Below, piece after piece: positions 1-6,464 of a stretch of DNA of 13,497 nt. The stretch's first letter is position 1. Each line of letters starts with the position of its first letter. Both the position numbers and the translations under genes were made by a program. The notes under the pieces are model-generated. The model saw only the letters and a program-made list of their open reading frames with translations. It was not told the DNA's origin and searched no databases. Origin of the DNA: DASUBV01 sp035763085 (GTDB lineage: Bacteria > Actinomycetota > Actinomycetes > Streptosporangiales > Streptosporangiaceae); NCBI GenBank assembly GCA_035763085.1, contig DASUBV010000249.1, forward strand, positions 1 through 13,497, read 5' to 3'.

Positions 1-50
1 TGCGAGGAGGGAAGGCGGCGCCAACAGGGCGCCCCCGGAGGCGAGCGGGC

Positions 51-56
51 TAATCT
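51..56 (+). promoter_or_regulatory. Putative -10 element of purD (leaderless start)
   Basis: TAATCT matches the actinobacterial TANNNT pattern. It ends 7 bases before the purD GTG at 64, which would put transcription initiation on or next to the start codon. The only Shine-Dalgarno-like sequence, GGAGG at 37-41, is 22 bases from the GTG and too far to act on it. No convincing -35 is seen. The promoter is inferred; no transcript data are available. Confidence 0.45.
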
Positions 57-63
57 GTGCGCC

Positions 64-1347
64 GTGCGCGTTCTTGTTCTTGGGTCGGGTGGCCGTGAGC
101 ATGCCCTGGTCCGTGCCCTGGCTGCCGATTCCGGCGTGACCGCCCTGCATGCCGCGCCGGGCAATCCGGGCATTAGCGAGCTAGCCGAGCTGCATGCGGT
201 CGTGCCCACCGACCCCGCCGCCGTGACGGCGCTGGCCACCCGGCTCGCCGCCGACCTGGTGGTTGTCGGCCCTGAGGCGCCGCTGGTAGCCGGGGTCGCT
301 GACGCGCTGCGAGCTGCCGGGATCGCCTGCTTCGGCCCTGGCCAGGACGCCGCCATGATCGAGGGCTCGAAGTCGTTCGCCAAGCAGATCATGGTGGCCG
401 CGGCCATCCCGACCGCCGCGGCCCGCACCTGCCGGACCGCGGCCGAGGCAAGCGCGGCGCTGGCCGAGTTCGGGCCGCCCTACGTGGTCAAGGCGGACGG
501 GCTGGCCGCGGGCAAGGGCGTGGTGGTGACCAGCGACCTGGACGCTGCCGAGCAGCATGCCGCGGCCTGCGGGACGGTCGTGATCGAGGAGTTCCTGGAC
601 GGGCCCGAGGTCTCGGTCTTCGCGATCGCCGACGGCAGCACCGCGATCGCGATGCTGCCGGCGCAGGACTTCAAGCGGGCCGGCGAGGGCGACACCGGCC
701 CGAACACCGGCGGCATGGGCGCCTACGCGCCGCTGCCCTGGGCCCCGCCGGGCCTGGCTGCGGAAACCCTGACGACCGTCGTCCGGCCGGCTCTGGCCGA
801 GCTGAGCCGGCGGGGCATGCCCTACAGCGGCCTGCTGTACGCGGGGCTGAGCCTGACCTCGCGCGGGCTGCGCGTGGTCGAGTTCAACGCCCGGTTCGGG
901 GACCCGGAGACCCAGGTCGTCCTCGACCGCCTGGCTACTCCGCTGGGCGGCCTGCTGCACGCCGCCGCGCACGGCGACCTGGCGGGTACCGCTGCCACCG
1001 GGCTGACCTGGCATCCGGGCGCGGCCGTCACCGTGGTGATCGCCGCGGCGGGCTACCCCGGTACCCCGCAGGCCGGCGCCCCGATCGCGGGCCTGGCCGA
1101 GGCGGCCGGCCAGCCGGGCGCCTATGTCCTGCAGGCCGGCACGGCCGCCGGCGCGCGCGGCGAGCTGGTGGCCAGCGGCGGCCGGGTACTCAGCGTGGTC
1201 GGGACCGGGACCGATGTGCCGCAGGCGCGCAGCGCCGCCTACGCGGCCGCGGCCCGGATCACCATGCCCGGCAGCTGGTACCGGACCGACATCGCCGCCA
1301 GCCCTGGCCCCGGGGGCGCCGCGATCGGCGTGAGCTCCGGGCCGTGA
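64..1347 (+). CDS. purD: Phosphoribosylamine--glycine ligase (GAR synthetase)
   Basis: PurD joins glycine to 5-phosphoribosylamine using ATP, giving glycinamide ribonucleotide, the second step of de novo purine synthesis in the cytoplasm. The 427-residue length is normal for the family. The N-terminal dinucleotide-like loop VLVLGSGGREHAL is at residues 3-15. The ATP-grasp lysine and glycine loop (VVKADGLAAGKG) is at 141-152. The substrate loop GDTGPNTGGMGAYAP is at 209-223 and the metal/ATP segment VEFNARFGDPETQ at 272-284. The C-terminal domain ends near YRTDIA (406-411), followed by a short Gly/Pro-rich tail. The GTG start is chosen because the conserved first strand begins at residue 2. 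The stop overlaps the start of the LtrA gene by four bases (GTGA), implying translational coupling. Upstream lies a likely leaderless promoter. Identification is secure. Confidence 0.97.
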   Translation: MRVLVLGSGGREHALVRALAADSGVTALHAAPGNPGISELAELHAVVPTDPAAVTALATRLAADLVVVGPEAPLVAGVADALRAAGIACFGPGQDAAMIEGSKSFAKQIMVAAAIPTAAARTCRTAAEASAALAEFGPPYVVKADGLAAGKGVVVTSDLDAAEQHAAACGTVVIEEFLDGPEVSVFAIADGSTAIAMLPAQDFKRAGEGDTGPNTGGMGAYAPLPWAPPGLAAETLTTVVRPALAELSRRGMPYSGLLYAGLSLTSRGLRVVEFNARFGDPETQVVLDRLATPLGGLLHAAAHGDLAGTAATGLTWHPGAAVTVVIAAAGYPGTPQAGAPIAGLAEAAGQPGAYVLQAGTAAGARGELVASGGRVLSVVGTGTDVPQARSAAYAAAARITMPGSWYRTDIAASPGPGGAAIGVSSGP

Positions 1348-2549
1348 GCACGGAGGGCCCTGACCCGGCCAGCGCCCTGGACCCGGATGACGCGGCCAGC
1401 ACTGCCGGGCCGCTGCGGGTTACCACGCTGGAGCTCTTCTTCGACCTGGTCTTCGCCTTCACCCTGACCCAGCTGACTGCCATCCTGGACACCGGCCTCG
1501 ATCTCACGGCCGGCGGCCAGGTGCTGCTGGTCTTCGGGCTGCTGTGGTGGATGTACGAGGGCTATGCCTGGCTGACCAACGCGCGGCCGCCGGTGCACAC
1601 GGCCGAGCGGGTCCTGCTGCTGGCCGGGATGGCCGGCTTCCTGGTCGTCGGGCTGGCGATCCCGGATGGCTTCGGCAATGACGGGGTGACGCTGGGCCTG
1701 GGCTACCTGGTCGTGGTGCTGGTGCACGCGTTCCTGTACTACCGGGTGAACGCCAACATCGTCCGGGTCGCGCCGTTCAATGTGGCCTCCGCGCTGCTGG
1801 TGATCGCCGCCGGGGCGGCCGGCGGCCCGGCGCGGTACCTGCTGTGGACCGCCGCCCTGGTCATCCAGCTTGGCTCGCCGCTGATCGTGAACCCGCGCAA
1901 CCTGTTCGGGCTGCGCCCGGCGCACATGGTCGAGCGCCACAGCGCGCTGCTGATCGTGGCCCTCGGTGAGTCGGTCGCCGCCATCGGCATCGGCGCCGCG
2001 ACCCGCGACGGCCACGCGGCGGGCACGCCGGCCGCCCTGACGATCAGCTCGGTGCTCGGCCTGGCCCTGGCCGCCGCCCTGTGGTGGGTCCTGTTCGGCG
2101 GCAGCGACGAGGAACGCACCGAGCAGGTCCTGACCGCCGCCTCCAGCGAGCGGCGGACCCACCTGGCCCTGACCGCCCTGTTCTACGGGAACGTGCCGGT
2201 CCTGCTGGGCCTGGTGGCGATGGCGGCGGGCGTGCAGGAGACGATCGCGCACGCGGGCGGCCCGGCCGGCTGGGACCTGAGTCACGGCGAGCTGGCCGAC
2301 GCGGTGGTGCTGGCTGCAGGCGCGGCTGCGTTCCTGGCCGGCGACGTGGCCATCCGGCGGGTGCTGCGGACCGGCCCGGTGGCATTCCGGGCGGCCGGGG
2401 CGGTGCTGGCGCTGGCCACCATCGGCATGGGGGTCACGGTCGGGCTCGGCGCCCAGCTCGTCCTGCTCACCGCGGTGCTGGTCGCGATGCTGCTGACTGA
2501 GCAGCACCGGGACGCCCCCGGGCCCGCGCAGCCGGGTACGGCAGGATAG
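1344..2549 (+). CDS. LtrA-family (low temperature requirement A) membrane protein
   Basis: This is a 401-residue integral membrane protein. The family hallmark LELFFDLVFAFTLTQL lies at residues 29-44, after a short acidic, Ala/Pro-rich cytoplasmic-looking N-terminus. A second conserved block, ERHSALLIVALGES, is at 197-210. Hydrophobic stretches suited to helices recur through about residue 384 (for example 60-70, 88-105, 115-133, 146-182, 229-250, 272-296, 316-334 and 350-384), giving roughly ten or more segments. LtrA was named from a Listeria mutant that grows poorly in the cold; its biochemical role is not established. The GTG start lies inside the purD stop (GTGA overlap), and purB begins 4 bases after its TAG stop. 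It is therefore co-expressed with purine genes, although nothing in the protein suggests purine chemistry. A transport or membrane-homeostasis role would be a guess. Confidence 0.9.
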   Translation: MSTEGPDPASALDPDDAASTAGPLRVTTLELFFDLVFAFTLTQLTAILDTGLDLTAGGQVLLVFGLLWWMYEGYAWLTNARPPVHTAERVLLLAGMAGFLVVGLAIPDGFGNDGVTLGLGYLVVVLVHAFLYYRVNANIVRVAPFNVASALLVIAAGAAGGPARYLLWTAALVIQLGSPLIVNPRNLFGLRPAHMVERHSALLIVALGESVAAIGIGAATRDGHAAGTPAALTISSVLGLALAAALWWVLFGGSDEERTEQVLTAASSERRTHLALTALFYGNVPVLLGLVAMAAGVQETIAHAGGPAGWDLSHGELADAVVLAAGAAAFLAGDVAIRRVLRTGPVAFRAAGAVLALATIGMGVTVGLGAQLVLLTAVLVAMLLTEQHRDAPGPAQPGTAG

Positions 2550-2553
2550 AGCC

Positions 2554-3861
2554 GTGATCGAGAGGTACACGCTGCCGCAGATGGGCCGGGTCTGGAGCGA
2601 AACGCACAAGTATGAGCTCTGGTGCCGGATCGAGGTCCTGGTCCTGGCCGCTCATGCCCGGGCCGGCACGGTCCCGGCCAGCGCGGTCGGGCCGGTGCGG
2701 GCGGCCCCGCCGCCCTCCCCGGCGGCCGTGGCCGAGCTGGAGGCGGTGACCGGCCACGACGTCATCGCGTTCTTGTCGGCCTGGGCCGACCAGACCCAGC
2801 CCCGGGAGGCGGCCGCCTACGTCCATTTCGGCATGACCTCCTCGGACTTGCTCGACACCGCGCTCGGCCTGCAGCTCACCGAGGCCACCGACCTGCTGCT
2901 GGAGCGCTGCACGGCCCTGCTGGCTGCGCTGCGCGATCACGCGCTGGCCCACCAGGGCACGCTGCGGGTGGGCCGCACCCATGGCATCCACGCCGAGCCG
3001 GACGTCTGGGGTCACCGCGTCGCCGACTTCGCCTTCGCCATCGCGCGCTGCCGCGACCGGCTCAGCCGGGCCCGTGAGGCCATCGCGGTGGGCAAGCTGT
3101 CCGGGGCGGTGGGCACCTACTCCAACATCGACCCGGCCATCGAGGCGGAGGTGATGGCCGAGCTGGGCCTGCGCCCGGCGGACGTGGCCACCCAGGTCGT
3201 GCTAAGGGACGGGATCGCCGAGTGGGCCAGCGTGCTGGCACTGGTCGCGACCGTCTGCGAGGCCGTGGCGCTGGAGGTCCGGCACGGGCAGCGGACCGAG
3301 GTTGCCGAGCTGGCCGAGGCGTTCGGGGCCGGCCAGAAGGGCTCCTCGGCCATGCCGCACAAGAAGAACCCGGTCCGCTCGGAGCGGATCTGCGGGCTGG
3401 CCCGCATCGTCCGCGCCCAGATCGTGCCGGTCATGGAGGGGATCCCGCTATGGCATGAGCGGGACATCTCGCACTCCTCGGCCGAGCGGGTCGCCCTGCC
3501 CGACGCCGCCATCGCCACCGATTACCTGCTGGAGCAGACGACGGGCCTGGTGACCGGGCTGGTCGTGGACGCCGCCCGGATGCGGGCCAACCTGGACTCC
3601 AGCCACGGCCTGATCTACACCTCCGCGGTCCTGCTGGAGCTGGTCGCGGCCGGCCTGTCGCGGGAGGCGGCTTACGCCCTGGTGCAGGCGGCCGCCATGC
3701 AGACCTGGCAGGACGGCACGCCGTTCCGGCAGACACTGCGCGCCCATGCCGCCCGGGCGGGCCAGCCGCTGGACGAGGCCCGGCTGGACGAGGCGTGCCG
3801 CCCGGAGCGGTACGTCGAGCGGCTGGGGCCGGTCTTCGAGCGCCTGGCCAAGCTGGCCTGA
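2554..3861 (+). CDS. purB: Adenylosuccinate lyase
   Basis: PurB removes fumarate from SAICAR (to AICAR) and from adenylosuccinate (to AMP), acting twice in purine synthesis as a cytoplasmic homotetramer. It belongs to the fumarase/aspartase superfamily. The 435-residue length fits the shorter ASL type. Visible motifs are HFGMTSSDLLDTA at 91-103, RTHGIHAEP at 141-149 with the catalytic-region His143, and the flexible signature loop GSSAMPHKKNP at 263-273, whose serines include the catalytic base. The helix HERDISHSSAERVALPDA at 301-318 is also typical. The GTG start is preceded by AGGA at 2543-2546, 7 bases away, overlapping the end of the LtrA gene. It sits 19 bases before purC, which makes its SAICAR substrate. 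Nothing is missing or broken. Identification is secure. Confidence 0.97.
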   Translation: MIERYTLPQMGRVWSETHKYELWCRIEVLVLAAHARAGTVPASAVGPVRAAPPPSPAAVAELEAVTGHDVIAFLSAWADQTQPREAAAYVHFGMTSSDLLDTALGLQLTEATDLLLERCTALLAALRDHALAHQGTLRVGRTHGIHAEPDVWGHRVADFAFAIARCRDRLSRAREAIAVGKLSGAVGTYSNIDPAIEAEVMAELGLRPADVATQVVLRDGIAEWASVLALVATVCEAVALEVRHGQRTEVAELAEAFGAGQKGSSAMPHKKNPVRSERICGLARIVRAQIVPVMEGIPLWHERDISHSSAERVALPDAAIATDYLLEQTTGLVTGLVVDAARMRANLDSSHGLIYTSAVLLELVAAGLSREAAYALVQAAAMQTWQDGTPFRQTLRAHAARAGQPLDEARLDEACRPERYVERLGPVFERLAKLA

Positions 3862-3880
3862 GACGGAAAGCGAGCCGGCG

Positions 3881-4714
3881 ATGCAGCTCCTGCACTCGGG
3901 CAAGGTCCGCGACCTGTATGCCGACGGCGACGACCTGATCATGGTCGCCTCGGACCGGATCAGCGTGTACGACGTCGTGCTGCCCACGCCCATCCCGGAC
4001 AAGGGCGCCATCCTCACCCAGCTGTCGCTGTGGTGGTTCGACCGGCTGGGCGACCTGGTGCCCAACCACGTCATCTCGGCCAGCCGGGTGCCGCAGGAGT
4101 GGGCAGGCCGCGCCATCCGGTGCCGGCGGCTGGAGATGATCGGCGTGGAGTGCATCGCCCGCGGCTACCTGGCCGGGCTGGGCCTGGAGTCTTACCGTGC
4201 CACCGGGGCCATTTCCGGGGTGGTCCTGCCCGGCGGCCTGGAAGAAGGGTCCCGGCTGCCCGAGCCGGTGTTCACCCCGACGACCAAGGCTGACATCGGC
4301 CAGCACGACGAGAACATCGACTTCGCTGAGTTTGCCGCCCTGGCCGGGGCGGCTGACGCGGACCGGCTCCGGGAGCTGACCCTGGCCGTGTACCGCCGCG
4401 GCCACGAGCTCGCCCTGGACCGGGGTGTGATCATCGCCGACACCAAGCTGGAGTTCGGCCGGACCCCCGACGGCACGATCATGCTCGCCGACGAGGTGCT
4501 GACGCCCGACTCCTCGCGCTTCTGGCCGGCCGGCCAGTGGCAGCCGGGCCGGGCTCAGCCCGCGCTGGACAAGCAGTTCGTCCGCGACTGGTCGCTCCGC
4601 TCAGGCTGGGACAAGCGGCCCCCCGCGCCGCCGGTGCCGGCCGAGGTTGTCGACGCCACCAGGGCCCGTTATGTGGAGGCCTATGAGCGGATCACCGGCG
4701 AGCGCTGGGCCTGA
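3881..4714 (+). CDS. purC: Phosphoribosylaminoimidazole-succinocarboxamide synthase (SAICAR synthetase)
   Basis: PurC condenses CAIR with aspartate using ATP to give SAICAR, which the preceding gene's product PurB then cleaves. The open frame extends upstream to 3746, but that part overlaps purB and encodes low-complexity Arg/Ser/Trp-rich sequence. The ATG at 3881 starts exactly at the family N-terminus (MQLLHSGKVRDLY). The resulting 277 residues are a normal length. Motifs seen are SGKVRDLY at 6-13, SDRISVYDVVLPTPIPDKG at 24-42, the signature IIADTKLEFG at 184-193, and LADEVLTPDSSRFW at 202-215. GGAAAG at 3865-3870 is a weak ribosome site about 10 bases from the ATG. It is the last gene of the purD-LtrA-purB-purC unit, and a large hairpin follows its stop by two bases. 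Identification is secure. Confidence 0.97.
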   Translation: MQLLHSGKVRDLYADGDDLIMVASDRISVYDVVLPTPIPDKGAILTQLSLWWFDRLGDLVPNHVISASRVPQEWAGRAIRCRRLEMIGVECIARGYLAGLGLESYRATGAISGVVLPGGLEEGSRLPEPVFTPTTKADIGQHDENIDFAEFAALAGAADADRLRELTLAVYRRGHELALDRGVIIADTKLEFGRTPDGTIMLADEVLTPDSSRFWPAGQWQPGRAQPALDKQFVRDWSLRSGWDKRPPAPPVPAEVVDATRARYVEAYERITGERWA

Positions 4715-4716
4715 GG

Positions 4717-4773
4717 CCGGCGGCGGGGAACTTCGGATGCAATCTCGCGATCGCGCGAATCCGCCGCCGCCGG
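4717..4773 (+). terminator. Nested GC hairpin after purC, possible terminator
   Basis: CCGGCGGCGG at 4717-4726 pairs perfectly with CCGCCGCCGG at 4764-4773. Inside it CGGAT (4734-4738) pairs with ATCCG (4759-4763). The core contains the self-complementary CGCGATCGCG (4746-4755). It begins two bases after the purC stop. There is no T-run, so it is not a classical rho-independent terminator, although T-less hairpins after operons are common in actinomycetes. It could instead be a 3' stabilising stem. Confidence 0.5.
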
Positions 4774-4826
4774 GCGGGTATGGACCCGACCGGGCTCGTT
4801 CCAGGGCAGGACCCTCTCATAACCGG

Positions 4827-4854
4827 CTGGAGTCAATCCAGTACGTTACGTAAC
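4827..4854 (+). promoter_or_regulatory. Stem and palindrome upstream of murA, possible operator
   Basis: CTGGA (4827-4831) and TCCAG (4837-4841) form a 5-base stem with a 5-base loop. Three bases on lies the perfect 10-base palindrome GTTACGTAAC (4845-4854). The palindrome is AT-rich compared with its surroundings and sits 161 bases before the murA ATG, a plausible position for a dimeric repressor site. I cannot assign it to a regulator family. Confidence 0.35.
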
Positions 4855-5015
4855 ACCGTCATCATGGTCTGGGGGGCGCAGAAGCGGTGGAATACTGGAC
4901 GTCAGGTGAGACAGGCGGTCGGCAGCTAGGCGAGATGCTGGCCGGGCCGGCCGCCACGCAGGTGCTGAGCCGGCCGAGCGCTGCTACGCAGCACAAGGAC
5001 AGGAGCACCAGCCAT

Positions 5016-6296
5016 ATGACGAGCGGCCCCGAGACCCGCTATCGCGTCCGTGGCGGCAACCAGCTACAGGGAACCGTCTTCGTCCAGGGGGCCAAGAACG
5101 CCGCCCTCAAGATGATCGCCGCATCGCTGCTGGCCGAGAAGGGCCGGACGGTACTGCGCAATGTGCCGGTCATCGAGGATGTCCGGCGGGCGGTGGAGCT
5201 GGCCCAGGCGGTCGGGGCGATCGTCAAGTTCCACGAGGCCGAGCGCACGCTGGTGGTCGATGCCTCCGATCTGACCAGCTCCGTGCTGCCGGCCGACATC
5301 GCGCGCCGGTTCCGGGCCTCGGTCTTGTTCGTGCCGGCGCTGCTGCACCGGCTCGGCGAGGCGACGATCGAGGGCATCGGCGGCTGCAACCTGGGCAGCC
5401 GGAACCTGGACTTTCATTACCGCGGCTTTGCCCGGCTCGGGGCGATCGTGGACGAGCAGGAGACCCGGATCCACATCAAGGCCGGGCGGCTGCGCGGCTC
5501 GCACCTGTACCTGGACACCCCCTCGCACACGGGCACCGAGAACCTGATCATGGCGGCGTCGCTGGCGCCGGGCACCACGGTGATCGACAACTGCGCGCTC
5601 GAGCCTGAAGTCCTCGACGTGATCGCGTTCCTGACCAAGATGGGCGCCCGGATCAGCGGCGGCGGCACCGGGTTCGTGACCGTCCAGGGCGTCGGCGAGC
5701 TGACCGCCGTCGAGCACACGGTCATGGCCGACCGCATCGACGCCGCGGTTTTCTCGATGGCCGCGGCGATGGCCGGCGGCGAGGTGACCCTGGTCGGCGC
5801 GTCGCTGGAGCATTTCGGCGTGGTCCGGTGGAAGCTGGAGCAGATGGGGGTGGAGTTCGCCGAGCATGGCGCCATCCTGCAGGTCCGGCGCGACCGGCAG
5901 CTGCGCCCGATCAACGTGATCACATGCCCGTTCCCCGGGTTCGCCACCGACCTGCAATCACCGATTATGGCGGTGAGCTGCCTGGCCGAGGGGACCAGCT
6001 ACATCCGGGAGACCATCTTCGACGGCCGCTACATGCTGGCCGGCGAGCTGAACAAGATGGGCGGCAAGGTCGAGGTGGCCGGAAACGCCGTCCTGGTGCA
6101 CGGCCCGACCGCCCTGCACGGGGCCGAGGTCATCGCCCATGACCTGCGGACCGGGATCGCGCTGGTCCTGGCCGGGCTGGCCGCCGAGGGCGAGACGGTC
6201 GTCTCGCCGGGTTACCTGATCGACCGCGGCCACGCGTCGGTCGCCTCCCGGCTGGCCACGCTCGGTGCCGACATCACCGAGGAAATCACCGGCTGA
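5016..6296 (+). CDS. murA: UDP-N-acetylglucosamine 1-carboxyvinyltransferase (Cys-type MurA)
   Basis: MurA transfers enolpyruvate from PEP to UDP-GlcNAc, the first committed step of peptidoglycan precursor synthesis, in the cytoplasm. The ATG at 5016 is preferred: AGGAG lies 10 bases upstream and the protein (426 residues) then begins just before the family start RYRVRGGNQL. An in-frame GTG at 4887 would add 43 unconserved residues. By alignment from memory with E. coli MurA, the key residues are all present: Lys27 in QGAKNAALK, Arg100 in FRASVLF, catalytic Cys124 in GIGGCNLGSRNLDFH, Arg129 in the same motif, Asp312 in PGFATDLQSP, and Arg404 in LIDRGH. Cys124 is the residue alkylated by fosfomycin in sensitive enzymes; mycobacterial MurA has Asp there. 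Streptomyces carries two MurA homologues, so this may be the second type. A divergent EPSP-synthase-fold paralogue with another substrate is less likely. Confidence 0.93.
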   Translation: MTSGPETRYRVRGGNQLQGTVFVQGAKNAALKMIAASLLAEKGRTVLRNVPVIEDVRRAVELAQAVGAIVKFHEAERTLVVDASDLTSSVLPADIARRFRASVLFVPALLHRLGEATIEGIGGCNLGSRNLDFHYRGFARLGAIVDEQETRIHIKAGRLRGSHLYLDTPSHTGTENLIMAASLAPGTTVIDNCALEPEVLDVIAFLTKMGARISGGGTGFVTVQGVGELTAVEHTVMADRIDAAVFSMAAAMAGGEVTLVGASLEHFGVVRWKLEQMGVEFAEHGAILQVRRDRQLRPINVITCPFPGFATDLQSPIMAVSCLAEGTSYIRETIFDGRYMLAGELNKMGGKVEVAGNAVLVHGPTALHGAEVIAHDLRTGIALVLAGLAAEGETVVSPGYLIDRGHASVASRLATLGADITEEITG

Positions 6297-6356
6297 CCCT
6301 CCCGTCTGCGAAGATTCCCGGGCCATTCACATTTCGCGCCTCACCACGTGCCGCCG

Positions 6357-6438
6357 AGTTTCGCTTTGCCGTTGAATCACGGATAATTGCCTCTTCCGGA
6401 GACAAGTCCTGTGAGCTACTAAATGGAGTAGCGAAACT
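6357..6438 (+). promoter_or_regulatory. Leader with spaced inverted repeat and candidate promoter before the regulator gene
   Basis: AGTTTCGCT at 6357-6365 and AGCGAAACT at 6430-6438 are exact reverse complements, 64 bases apart. Between them GATAAT (6382-6387) resembles a -10, though no good -35 is present. A second perfect inverted repeat, GCTACT/AGTAGC with a 6-base loop, spans 6415-6432 and overlaps the downstream arm. The stretch is visibly richer in A+T than the flanking genes. Two arms flanking a promoter would suit autoregulation by the downstream DNA-binding protein, but this is inference. Confidence 0.4.
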
Positions 6439-6464
6439 TACCGGCTGCGGAGCGGGTGGCCTGA

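Larger units (their letters stand above)
4715..5015 (+). other. purC-murA intergenic region
   Basis: These 301 bases carry no convincing gene. The first part holds a nested hairpin (4717-4773), the middle a small stem plus a 10-base palindrome (4827-4854), and the end the murA ribosome site AGGAG (5001-5005). The murA frame is open back to a GTG at 4887, giving a possible 43-residue extension. That extension is not family-like and has no good ribosome site, so it is treated as untranslated. No clear -35/-10 pair is visible, but the spacing and structure suggest murA has its own promoter here. Confidence 0.6.

Noticed and set aside
1239..2609. 456-codon open frame on the minus strand opposite the LtrA gene
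   Set aside because: The translation is rich in Gln, His, Arg and Gly with no domain pattern. Such long antisense frames arise from the codon bias of high-GC genes, and the plus-strand LtrA motifs are clear.
3746..3880. Upstream extension of purC to an earlier ATG
   Set aside because: The 45 added residues overlap purB, are Arg/Ser/Trp-rich, and precede the exact family N-terminus at 3881.
4845..4854. Naming the GTTACGTAAC palindrome as a site for a specific known repressor
   Set aside because: Short palindromes of this type fit several TetR- and other-family proteins, and nothing else in the window identifies the binder.
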